DNA from: Streptomyces sp. MUM 203J
GTDB taxonomy: Bacteria > Actinomycetota > Actinomycetes > Streptomycetales > Streptomycetaceae
Reading direction: 5' to 3'
DNA length: 64,000 bases
NCBI RefSeq assembly: GCF_022414595.1
Contig: NZ_JADWYO010000005.1
Location: 123,177 to 187,176 of the forward strand
The translations under genes were made by a program, and so were the position numbers. Under the pieces are notes generated by a model. That model searched no databases, was not told the DNA's origin, and was given only the letters and a program-made list of their open reading frames with translations. Every line of letters begins with the position of its first letter. Within the stretch, counting starts at the first letter, position 1. Positions 46,194-55,965 of the stretch are shown piece after piece.

Positions 46194-46995
46194 GCGCGGG
46201 AGGGGTGCGTGTGCGGGAGCGCGTCCTGCGGCAGGCGGGCAGGGCGGATCCGCCGCCGCGGCGCGATTGCGCGCTTCAGCGGCGCGTGGCGGCCCGGTTC
46301 GCGCAGGCCGATCACCCGGCCGTGCTGCTGCCGACGGCTCCCCGGCCCGACGCCGTCGCGTTCACACACGAGACGGGCGGTCGCGTCGACCGGGGCGGGC
46401 CGGTCGCGTGCCCGGCCGCCCCGGCGGAGCGTCGACCGCTCCCGGAGCGCCGACCGGGTGACCGTCATCGCGGTGGGCGACACCACCGAGGCGCGGGTCC
46501 GGCTCCGAGTACGGCGAGGGCCGGCGGCGCCAGGCGTCCTGGCCCGGCTCGTGGGAGACCGCCGTCCCCGAGCTGGCCGGGCGGCCCGGTGGCGTCCGTG
46601 ACGCCCGGCAGGGCCCGGACGGCGGCGGTGATCTCCCGGGGCTGGCAGGACGGCCGAGGCCCGGGTGTCGCGGGGGCGTGCGCCGTGCTCGTAAAGGAGG
46701 CCTGCGCCACCGGCACCACCGACCGCCCGGTGCCCCGCGCGTGGGCTCGCACCGCAGAACGGCACCCGGGCATGCGAGCCCGGCGCCCCGCTCCGGATCG
46801 CTTCCTGCCGACCGGGAACCGGGCAGGGGGACTTGCGGGCAGGTGACCGCGTCCGGTGCGACGCAGGCGAGTTCGCCCGCGTCGTAGAACGCCTTCACCC
46901 CGTCCGGGCAGCTGCGCGCACCCGGTGTGCGTCACGGAGGCCGCGGTCGGCCGTGGTCCGCGCGGTCCCTCGGGAGAGGTGGATCACAGGGCTTT
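46194..46995. other. About 800 bp without an intact gene
   Basis: No frame holds a full domain. Short minus-strand phrases such as CPDGVKAFYDAGELACVAPD (near 46,900) and REITAAVRALPGVTDA (near 46,620) look protein-like but lie in different frames. This may be a decayed gene; I could not name it. The right edge holds the nsrR control region. Confidence 0.35.
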
Positions 46996-47018
46996 AATTG
47001 GAGTGCAGGATGCCGATT
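46996..47018. promoter_or_regulatory. Candidate NsrR operator at nsrR
   Basis: A 23-base element with an 11-1-11 dyad layout (arms AATTGGAGTGC and GGATGCCGATT; 7 of 11 positions symmetrical). It covers the presumed -35 and spacer of the nsrR promoter. It matches the element before hmp at 15 of 23 positions. Confidence 0.55.
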
Positions 47019-47027
47019 CTGTAGGGT
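46998..47027 (+). promoter_or_regulatory. Candidate leaderless nsrR promoter
   Basis: TTGGAG (46998-47003), 18-base spacer, TAGGGT (47022-47027). The -10 ends 7 bases before the GTG, so the mRNA would begin at the start codon; no ribosome site is present. Confidence 0.45.
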
Positions 47028-47034
47028 CGTGTTC

Positions 47035-47475
47035 GTGCGACTGACCCGATACACCGATCTCGCGCTCCGGGCCGTGATGCGACTGGCCGTCCTGGACGGC
47101 GGGGAACTGCTGACCACGAAGCAGATCTCCCAGTCCATGAACGTCCCCTACGCGCACATGGCCAAGGCGATCGCACACCTGCAGCATCTGGGGGTGCTGG
47201 AGGCCCGGCGCGGGCGTAACGGCGGACTGACCCTGACCGAGGCGGGGCGAGGTTTCCGGGTCGGCCGACTGGTCAGGGCGCTGGAGGGTGACCGCGAGGC
47301 CGTCACGTGTGAGGGGGAGCAGCCGTGCCCCCTCTCGGGGGCCTGCCGGCTGAGGCGTGCGCTGCGGGAGGCGCAGGAGGCCTTCTATGCCTCGCTGGAC
47401 CACCTCACGGTGGACGATCTGGCCGGATCTCCCACCGGGCCCGTACTCCTCGCCCTCGGGGTGCGTCAGGCCTGA
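47035..47475 (+). CDS. nsrR: Nitric-oxide-sensing Rrf2-family repressor NsrR
   Basis: 146-residue Rrf2 regulator. Winged HTH in residues 1-60 (LTTKQISQSMNVPYAHMAKA; ARRGRNGGLTL). The three cluster cysteines are C92, C98 and C104 in the CEGEQPCPLSGAC stretch, and E84 matches the carboxylate ligand of the S. coelicolor 4Fe-4S NsrR. NO damages the cluster and releases DNA. The start GTG at 47035 gives MRLTRYTDLAL, as in known NsrR; an earlier GTG at 47029 is possible. hmp follows 91 bases downstream. Matching 23-base elements before both genes suggest autoregulation and control of hmp. Confidence 0.93.
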   Translation: MRLTRYTDLALRAVMRLAVLDGGELLTTKQISQSMNVPYAHMAKAIAHLQHLGVLEARRGRNGGLTLTEAGRGFRVGRLVRALEGDREAVTCEGEQPCPLSGACRLRRALREAQEAFYASLDHLTVDDLAGSPTGPVLLALGVRQA

Positions 47476-47531
47476 CCCTGCCGCCGCCGGTTCCGGCTCC
47501 GTTTGGCGGACGAGGGGTCGGCGCGAGAAAA

Positions 47532-47554
47532 AATTAGAGTTCCATATACCAAAT
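47532..47554. promoter_or_regulatory. Candidate NsrR operator at hmp
   Basis: A 23-base AT-rich element (left AATTAGAGTTC, right ATATACCAAAT) that shares 15 of 23 bases with the element before nsrR. It abuts the ribosome site of hmp (AAGGAG, 47555-47560). Confidence 0.55.
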
Positions 47555-47566
47555 AAGGAGTGCTCG

Positions 47567-48772
47567 ATGCTCTCAACGCAGTCGGTACCCGTCGTACGCG
47601 CCACCCTGCCGGCCGTGGGGGGTGCCCTGCCGCAGATCACCGCACGCTTCTACGAGCGGCTCTTCACGGAACACCCCGCCCTGCTCCGGAACCTGTTCAA
47701 CCGCGCGAACCAGGCCAACGGCAGCCAGCGGGAAGCCCTCGCCGGGTCCGTCGCCGCCTTCGCCGCACTTCTGGTGGACCGGCCGGACGAACGGCCCGAC
47801 GCGCTTCTGGCCCGCATCGCCCACAAGCACGCCTCACTGGGCGTCACGCCCGAGCAGTACACGATCGTCGGGCGACACCTCATGGGCGCCGTCGCGGAGA
47901 CACTCGGCGACGCCGTCACCCCCGAGGTCGCCGGGGCCTGGGACGAGGTCTACTGGCTGATGGCCAACGCCCTCATCGCTCTCGAGGCGCGGCTCTACAC
48001 ACAGGCGGGCATCGCCGGGGGCGACGTATGGCGCACGATGGAGATAGCCGAGCGCGAGCAACAGTCCACCGACGCCGTCTCCTTCGTCCTGCGCCGTCCC
48101 GACGGTGAGCCGACCGAGCCCTTCCTTCCGGGGCAGTACATCAGCGTGCGAGTCCTCCTCCCGGACGGAGCCCGCCAGATCCGCCAGTACACCCTCTCCT
48201 CCGCCCCCGGGCAGAAGAACCTGCGCATCACCGTCAAGCGCGAGACGTCCGCCGACGGCTCGGCGCCCGACGGAGAGGTCTCCTCCTGGCTCCACGCCCA
48301 CGCCCGTCCCGGTGACCTCATCGACGTCTCGCCGCCCTTCGGCGACCTGGCCCTCCCCGAGGGCGACACTCCTCTCCTGCTCGCCTCGGCGGGCATCGGC
48401 ATCACCCCGATGCTGGCCATGCTCGATCACCTCGCGCTCTCCACCTCGCGTCGGGCCGTCACCGTGATCCATGCCGACCGGGCGCCCGAACACCATGCCC
48501 ACCGCTGCGAACAGGCCGAACTCACGAGCCGTCTGGAGAACGCCGACCTGCACGTGTGGTACGAGGAGGGAGCGGACCGGGCCGACGCAGGGCACGTCTC
48601 CGCGGGACGGGCGAACCTCGACGCGCTCTCCCTGCCCGCCCACACCAGCGCCTACCTCTGCGGCCCGCTGCCCTTCATGCGGGCACTGCGCGGGGAGCTC
48701 CTGGCCAAGGGGCTCCATCCCTCCGCCATCCACTACGAGGTCTTCGGGCCGGACCTCTGGCTCGCCAGGTGA
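47567..48772 (+). CDS. hmp: Flavohemoprotein / nitric oxide dioxygenase
   Basis: Oxidises NO to nitrate with O2 and NAD(P)H. 401 residues. Globin domain 1-140 with Y29 (B10), Q49 and the proximal heme His H88 in IAHKHASLGV. FAD domain with RQYTLSSAPGQ, and NAD domain with ASAGIGITPMLAML and YLCGPLPFMRAL; the C-terminal HYEVFGPDL is typical. Start ATG at 47567 with AAGGAG 6 bases upstream. Adjacent nsrR and a matching operator candidate give a simple NO-induced circuit. Confidence 0.95.
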   Translation: MLSTQSVPVVRATLPAVGGALPQITARFYERLFTEHPALLRNLFNRANQANGSQREALAGSVAAFAALLVDRPDERPDALLARIAHKHASLGVTPEQYTIVGRHLMGAVAETLGDAVTPEVAGAWDEVYWLMANALIALEARLYTQAGIAGGDVWRTMEIAEREQQSTDAVSFVLRRPDGEPTEPFLPGQYISVRVLLPDGARQIRQYTLSSAPGQKNLRITVKRETSADGSAPDGEVSSWLHAHARPGDLIDVSPPFGDLALPEGDTPLLLASAGIGITPMLAMLDHLALSTSRRAVTVIHADRAPEHHAHRCEQAELTSRLENADLHVWYEEGADRADAGHVSAGRANLDALSLPAHTSAYLCGPLPFMRALRGELLAKGLHPSAIHYEVFGPDLWLAR

Positions 48773-49327
48773 CACGGTCCGCCCCGCGGCCCGGTGCGCG
48801 CCGAGGCGGGCGACGGGCCTGACGAGGGTCGGAGGCGGTCGCGGGACAGCACCTGGACGACGCCCGTCTCGGCGGCGGCACCCGTGATGCCGCCCGCTCG
48901 GCTTCGGGGCGGGCGGGATCAGCCCTCCGGCGGTGGCGGGCATCACCGGCCTGCCGTCCACCAGTTCAAGCCAGTTCCCCTCCGGTCACGGAAGGCGAGT
49001 GCCGTAGGCTCGCGGCGCGACGGGAGGGGAGTGCGACGGGAGTTCCTGCCCTGGGCGAACCGGCCGGTCCGACACCAAAGACAAGGCCGCGAACCATCAC
49101 GCGCTATTCCCGCCCGCCATGGACGACACCCCAGGAGGTCGCGCCGAGACGCTGCGCGCCACACCCCTCGTCCACGGCCGGGAGAAGACCGGTGCCTCCG
49201 CGTTCCGGTATGCGCCTGCTCCCCTCCTCGTCCGAGCACGAGCGAGCCGTGTGAACCGGACCTCGCGACGCCACCCTGTACGGGGGCGACCCCTCCCCAT
49301 GACGACCGCACACGAAGGGACACCACC
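48773..49327. other. 555 bp without a recognised gene
   Basis: Spacer between hmp and the methyltransferase gene. No strong hairpin or frame with family similarity. It may contain the true N-terminus of the methyltransferase if the sequence has an indel. Confidence 0.35.
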
Positions 49328-50155
49328 CTGCAGACCGACCTCGACACCCATGACGCGCCCGCCGGTGATCGCTACGGCGAGCGGCTGTTCAACGGCGCGG
49401 GCGGCCGGGAACTGGCCCGGCTCACCGCTCTGGCGGAGGCGTTCGACACCGCCACACGGAATCGATTGAGCGCACTGGGGATCCAGCCGGGATGGCGCTG
49501 CATGGACGTCGGCGCGGGCCCCGGCAGCATCACGGGCTGGCTCGCCGAGCAGACGGGCGACGGCGGCGAGGTGGTCGCCGTGGACCGTGACACCCGGTTC
49601 CTCGAACCGCTGAGGAGCGAAGGGGTCGACGTCCTTCGGGCGGACCTCCTGGACCCCGCGACCGACCCCGGTCTGTTCGACCTGATCCACGCCCGGTTCG
49701 TCGTGATGCACATCCGCGAGCGCGAGCGGGTGCTGGAGCGGCTGGCGTCCTGGCTGCGACCGGGTGGCCTGCTCGTCGTCAGCGACAACGCCGACCTGGG
49801 CACACCAGGGTCACCCCACGAGCGATTCCGTGCCACGATGGCCGCTCTCTGGCGAACCCTCGAGCAGTCCATCGGCACCGACATCGAGCACGGCCGCCGT
49901 CTCCCCGCAGCCCTCACCGCCGCGGGTCTCGTCGATGTCGACGCGGCGGTGGACATACCGCCCATCGGGCCCGGTACGGCGATCTCCAGGTTCTGGCGGC
50001 TCACCCTCGCCGAGACCCGCCCCCTCGTCGTCGCCACGGGTCTGGCGGACGACCACGACATCGACCTGGTGGAGGCGTACCTGGAAGCCCCCGACACCTG
50101 GGACTTGTCGCTCGGCATGATCACGGCATGGGGCCGCCGTCCCGCCGCGCGGTAG
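49328..50155 (+). CDS. SAM-dependent methyltransferase with unusual (CTG?) start
   Basis: Class I methyltransferase, 275 residues from the chosen start. Motif I is MDVGAGPGSITGWLAEQ (about residues 59-75), the acidic SAM-binding Asp is in VVAVDRDTRFLEPL, and motif IV-VI are in HARFVVMHIRERERVLERL and LRPGGLLVVSDNAD. The substrate is unknown. The frame has no ATG or GTG before residue 59, which is inside motif I. CTG at 49328 lies 8 bases after AAGGGA and is the best start. An ATG in the neighbouring frame (49299, MTTAHEGTPP) would serve if a one-base indel were present. It has no operon partner. Confidence 0.75.
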   Translation: MQTDLDTHDAPAGDRYGERLFNGAGGRELARLTALAEAFDTATRNRLSALGIQPGWRCMDVGAGPGSITGWLAEQTGDGGEVVAVDRDTRFLEPLRSEGVDVLRADLLDPATDPGLFDLIHARFVVMHIRERERVLERLASWLRPGGLLVVSDNADLGTPGSPHERFRATMAALWRTLEQSIGTDIEHGRRLPAALTAAGLVDVDAAVDIPPIGPGTAISRFWRLTLAETRPLVVATGLADDHDIDLVEAYLEAPDTWDLSLGMITAWGRRPAAR

Positions 50156-50361
50156 GGCCGGAGCGCTGGGACTTCGGTACGGGCCTTCGGAGGGAGGCCC
50201 GTGCAGGACCGCGCGCACCACCACGGGGTCGGGCAGGGTGCCGGGCAGTGTCCGGACGATCCGTGCTGACATGTGGTCAGAACCAGTGGGACAGGCCGGT
50301 TCTGAGAGAACGCAGGCCGGTTTCCGGAAGTCGGTGGCGGCTCGCCCCGTGGGGGACGATC

Positions 50362-50931
50362 ATGCCGACTATGACCGAACAGCCCGCGCGGTGGACTCAG
50401 GCGCACGTCTACCCCGACATGTGGACCGATCCCGATCGCGACCCCCGCAACCGCGAAGGCCCCGGCCCCGGGGGCGAGTCGGCGACGCTGCGGGAGTTCC
50501 TGGCCGACTACCGGACGACCCTGCGGATGAAGTGCGAGGGCCTGGAGGCGGAGCAGCTCGCCCGCAGGTCCGTGCCGCCGTCGACGATGTCGCTGCTCGG
50601 CCTGGTCCGGCACCTCGCCGAGGTGGAGCGGGACTGGCGCAACTGGGTCACCGACGACGACCCGCTGCCCAGGGTCTACGGGAAGAAGGACGGGGACTTC
50701 GACGGAGCCGTGCCGGAGCAGGCCGTGGCCGACGCCGCCTTCACCGACCTGGAGCGTGAGCAGGCCGCCACCGACGCTGCGCTGGCCGGGCACCCGGACC
50801 TGGGCGCGCGGGTCGGGCGGGACGGGATCGTGGTCCGGGAACTGATGGTGCACCGGATCGAGGAGTACGCCCGGCACTGCGGGCACGCCGACCTGCTCCG
50901 CGAGCGTGTCGACGGACGGGTCGGCCAGTGA
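50362..50931 (+). CDS. DinB/DUF664 family protein
   Basis: 189-residue four-helix DinB-type protein (DUF664). The metal-binding histidines appear in MSLLGLVRHLAEVERDWRNW and in RELMVHRIEEYARHCGHADL. In Actinobacteria some relatives are mycothiol-dependent transferases; whether this one is cannot be seen. Start ATG at 50362 with GGGGGACG upstream; a second ATG three codons on is possible. It converges on furA with 10 bases between stops. Confidence 0.8.
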   Translation: MPTMTEQPARWTQAHVYPDMWTDPDRDPRNREGPGPGGESATLREFLADYRTTLRMKCEGLEAEQLARRSVPPSTMSLLGLVRHLAEVERDWRNWVTDDDPLPRVYGKKDGDFDGAVPEQAVADAAFTDLEREQAATDAALAGHPDLGARVGRDGIVVRELMVHRIEEYARHCGHADLLRERVDGRVGQ

Positions 50932-50941
50932 CGGGGGCCGT

Positions 50942-51358
50942 TCACGCGGTGGCGCACGCCGGGCAGAGGCCGCGGTAGGTGAGGTCGGACTCGGTGACGG
51001 AGAAGCCGTGCCGCTCGGATTCGGGCAGCAGGGCCAGGGGGTCGCCGCTGGGATGGACGTCGCGGATGGCGCCGCAGCCCGAACACACCAGGTGCTGATG
51101 GGGGCTGTGCGCGTTCGGGTCGTACCGCTTGGCACGGCCGTCCGTGGCGACCTCGGTGATCTCGCCGAGCGAGACCAGCTCCCCGAGGGTGTTGTACACC
51201 GTGGCCCGGGAGATCTCCGGCAGCCGGGCGGCGGCCCGTGCGAGCACCTCGTCCGCGGTGAGGTGGATGTGCTCCCCGTCGAGCACCTCCGCGACCACCC
51301 GGCGCTGTGCGGTCAGCCGCCAGCCGCGCCCGCGGAGCCGTTCCAGCAGGTCACTCAT
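50942..51358 (-). CDS. furA: Fur/PerR-family peroxide regulator (FurA/CatR-like)
   Basis: 138-residue Fur-family repressor. Winged HTH in residues 1-75 (LTAQRRVVAEVLDGEHIHLT; RATVYNTLGELVSLGEITEV). The structural zinc site is intact: C92/C95 (CSGCG) and C132/C135 (CPAC). Regulatory-metal histidines are around 30-32 and 87-89. It is transcribed divergently from katG over a 137-base region holding a 13-base palindrome, the layout of a peroxide-sensing repressor next to its catalase target. It is more likely PerR/CatR-like than an iron Fur. Start ATG at 51356-51358. Confidence 0.9.
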   Translation of the reverse strand: MSDLLERLRGRGWRLTAQRRVVAEVLDGEHIHLTADEVLARAAARLPEISRATVYNTLGELVSLGEITEVATDGRAKRYDPNAHSPHQHLVCSGCGAIRDVHPSGDPLALLPESERHGFSVTESDLTYRGLCPACATA

Positions 51359-51431
51359 TGCTCACCAGCCTTACCTGTGCGTCAACGGTTCGTCGTCCGG
51401 AGTCTGATCCCGTACGAGTCTGGTTGCCATA

Positions 51432-51459
51432 TTGACTTGGACTGAGTCCATTGTAGGAT
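51432..51459 (+). promoter_or_regulatory. katG promoter with embedded Fur/PerR-type box
   Basis: TTGACT (51432-51437), 16-base spacer, TAGGAT (51454-51459). The spacer contains the perfect palindrome TGGACTGAGTCCA (51438-51450). Bound repressor would exclude RNA polymerase. Two GAGTCT half-sites lie upstream (near 51,401 and 51,416). Confidence 0.65.
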
Positions 51460-51468
51460 CAGTTCTGA

Positions 51469-53718
<2,250 letters not shown>

Positions 53719-53742
53719 GCGGCTGATCGAGCGATCTGATCG

Positions 53743-53784
53743 GGGCGTCCAGGCCCGGCCCGAGAGGGCGGGACCTGGACGCCC
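53743..53784. terminator. Bidirectional hairpin after katG
   Basis: GGGCGTCCAGG (53743-53753) pairs perfectly with CCTGGACGCCC (53774-53784); the loop can form a second short stem. Shared with the convergent DUF397 gene. Confidence 0.7.
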
Positions 53785-53794
53785 TGTGGCGTGG

Positions 53795-54010
53795 TCAGGA
53801 ACAGCCTGGTGCGTTGTCCTTGAGGGCGGTGACGAAGACGCTCCACGCGCGGGGGGAGACCGAGAACACCGGGCCGGAAGGAGTCTTGGAGTCGCGGACG
53901 GGGACGGTGCCGGGGACGCCGTGAGCGACCTCCACGCAGTTGCCCGCGTTCTGGCCGCTGTAGCTGCTCTTGCGCCATATGGCGCCCGTCAAGGTGAGAT
54001 GGCTGGTCAT
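53795..54010 (-). CDS. DUF397 family protein
   Basis: 71-residue protein with the DUF397 pattern WRKSSYSGQNAGNCVEVA, VPVRDSKTP and FSVSPRAWSVFVTAL. These small proteins are encoded beside HTH/DUF5753 regulators across Streptomyces, as in whiJ-type loci, and may be partners or antagonists of the regulator. The ATG overlaps the stop of the upstream HTH gene by one base (TGATG), so translation is coupled. Confidence 0.9.
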   Translation of the reverse strand: MTSHLTLTGAIWRKSSYSGQNAGNCVEVAHGVPGTVPVRDSKTPSGPVFSVSPRAWSVFVTALKDNAPGCS

Positions 54011-54834
54011 CAGGAGAGTTCCTTGGCTACTGCGGAGATCAGGTCGATGGACGCCCGGGGTGACAGGGCGTCGGCCCTGAGCAGATCATAGGTGTACCTG
54101 TACTCCTCTACGCTGGCCTCGTCGGCAAGGATCTGCCCTCGTGCGCGACCGTCCACGTAAACGATTCCAGGCCCCTCCGCGAGAGCGAGCCCGGCGAACG
54201 GACCGTCCATGCTCGCGTGCGCACCCACGTTGTACGGGATCACCTGCACGATGATCCGGCGGTCCTCCGTGGCCTCCACGAGCCGTTCCAGCTGCCGTCG
54301 CATGACCACCCGGCTGCCGACCGGGCGGCGTAGCACGTTCTCGTCGAGAGCCGTCCAGAGCCTGGGCCGTTTGTCCTTCTCCAGGAGCTGCTGCCGTGTC
54401 AGGCGCGCCGCGACAAGATCGTCGGTGTTGGCGACACGGGCCGCCGCGAACAGCGCCTGCGCGTAGTCCTCCGTCTGCAACAGCCCCGGCACGACCTGGT
54501 TCTCGAAGTTCCAGATCTCTGTCGCGTCCTTCTCCAGGTCCACGAACCGCCGGAACCACTTCGGGTACGCGTACTCCATTACCAGCGGCCACAGGCGGGC
54601 GAAGAACCCGCCGGTCTCCAGCACCGCGTCGGCTCGCGCGGCGAACTCCTCCGACGGCACCCGTCGTGCCTGCTCGATGTGGGCCAGGAGCGTGCGGGAA
54701 CAGAGGGAGCCGTCGGCCACCTGCTGTTGGGTCAACCCGGCCTCCTCGCGGCGGATGCGCAGCTCCGTCCCGAAGAAGGCCAGGGTCGACATGCTCGGGT
54801 TGTTCCTGGGTTCGGCCTGTGTCTCCGCGGCCAT
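54010..54834 (-). CDS. XRE-family HTH regulator with DUF5753 domain
   Basis: 274 residues. HTH at about residues 20-75 (REEAGLTQQQVADGSLCSRT; LAHIEQARRVPSEEFAARAD), followed by the DUF5753 effector domain (IWNFENQVVPGLLQTEDYAQ; AHASMDGPFAGLALAEGPGI). Such regulators pair with DUF397 proteins and are highly amplified in Streptomyces, where some control differentiation and antibiotic synthesis. Start ATG at 54832-54834; an internal ATG at residue 15 is an alternative start and would still keep the HTH. DUF397 follows with a one-base overlap. Confidence 0.9.
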   Translation of the reverse strand: MAAETQAEPRNNPSMSTLAFFGTELRIRREEAGLTQQQVADGSLCSRTLLAHIEQARRVPSEEFAARADAVLETGGFFARLWPLVMEYAYPKWFRRFVDLEKDATEIWNFENQVVPGLLQTEDYAQALFAAARVANTDDLVAARLTRQQLLEKDKRPRLWTALDENVLRRPVGSRVVMRRQLERLVEATEDRRIIVQVIPYNVGAHASMDGPFAGLALAEGPGIVYVDGRARGQILADEASVEEYRYTYDLLRADALSPRASIDLISAVAKELS

Positions 54835-54944
54835 GCCGGGCCCCCTCCGGTGCGGCGATCCCCACTCACGGTTTCGCCTCCCAGGCTAGCTGCTGCGCGT
54901 AGCCGATGTGCTGCGGAGGGTGAGGGTTGCGCGGAGCGGGCGGA

Positions 54945-55601
54945 TTATGACAGCTTGCCGTCGTAGTCCGGCAGCTTGAACGTGCGCTCGGCGTGACCCC
55001 CCGTCAAGTCGGTGGAACGGTTGCCGATGTTGGCGATGATCGTGTAGCCCTTCGCCTCGATCTCGGCGCGCTTCTCCGTCTTGTACGCGGAGACCTCCTC
55101 GAACAGATCGGGCAGGTCGCGCACGTACAGGCCGTCCACGGGGTAGCCGACCGACTTCAGGTTGTGCTCCGTGAGGCTGTAGATGATGCCGGGGCGGGCC
55201 GTCACGAAGAACACGGCCACCCCGCGTGCGTGGGCGCGCTGCACCAGGTCGCGGACAGGGGCGATGGCCGGGGTCGGGTACTCCCAGAAGAAGTGGAAGT
55301 CCGTCTCCAGCGACGAGTTGTCGACGTCCAGGACGATGGCGAGCCTCTCGTCCGACGCGTTCGCGGTCCGTTCGTCGAGGTACGGGCGGGCCGTGGCGAC
55401 GACCGCCTCGACGTCCCGCTGCCAGGCCTTGTAGTTCACGCCCTTGAGCTGGGCGAGGCCGCCGTGGGCCGGGGCGAGCGCCGCCGGGCGGGCGGGCAGG
55501 GTGGCGGGGGCGGCCGTGGCCTGGGTGGCCGGGAGGGCGAGCGCCGCTGTGGCGGCCAGAGTGAGCGTCCAGCGTCGGGCGGCGACACGTCGTCCGTGCA
55601 T
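54945..55601 (-). CDS. Secreted HAD-family acid phosphatase
   Basis: 218-residue exported phosphatase of HAD class IIIB/plant-acid-phosphatase type. Signal peptide residues 1-31 (RWTLTLAATAALALPATQAT, cleaved after ATAA). HAD motif I is VLDVDNSSLETD with the nucleophile and acid Asp, motif II is VFFVTARPG, and later NIGNRSTDLTGGHAERTFKL gives motif IV. It should release phosphate from organic esters outside the cell. Start ATG at 55599-55601 with GAGGAG upstream. A Pho-type control site could not be identified. Confidence 0.85.
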   Translation of the reverse strand: MHGRRVAARRWTLTLAATAALALPATQATAAPATLPARPAALAPAHGGLAQLKGVNYKAWQRDVEAVVATARPYLDERTANASDERLAIVLDVDNSSLETDFHFFWEYPTPAIAPVRDLVQRAHARGVAVFFVTARPGIIYSLTEHNLKSVGYPVDGLYVRDLPDLFEEVSAYKTEKRAEIEAKGYTIIANIGNRSTDLTGGHAERTFKLPDYDGKLS

Positions 55602-55965
55602 GGGGGTCTCCTCGGTGGGGGGGTGATGTGGGGTGTGGCGGGGATCGGGGTGTCGGACTCGGAGGGGGCGCGGCATGCCTGCTGCGCGGCGCGAACTTTT
55701 CGGCATGCTCGCGTCACATGGTGTACGGAATGGGGCCTTCCGGCTACTGGTCGGTAGCGGCTAATTGAGAACTGGACGGTCGGCCCGCCGGTCGGCCTCG
55801 CCCCTCCCCGGGACCCGCGTTCCCTGAGGTACGGCTGTGGCCCGCGTTCGGACTCGCACAACAGGCTGATTTCCGTGCGAGCGTGAGGCAGGATGAGTCC
55901 GTCCGGTGAGCGGTGACTCCGCACCGGAATCAGGGAAGTTCAGGGGAGAAGACCACGGGGGCACT
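55602..55965. other. 364-bp divergent intergenic region
   Basis: Between the acid phosphatase gene and the ABC exporter operon; it should hold both promoters. A small inverted repeat GCTAC-N6-GTAGC lies at about 55,743-55,758. No gene was recognised. Confidence 0.35.
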
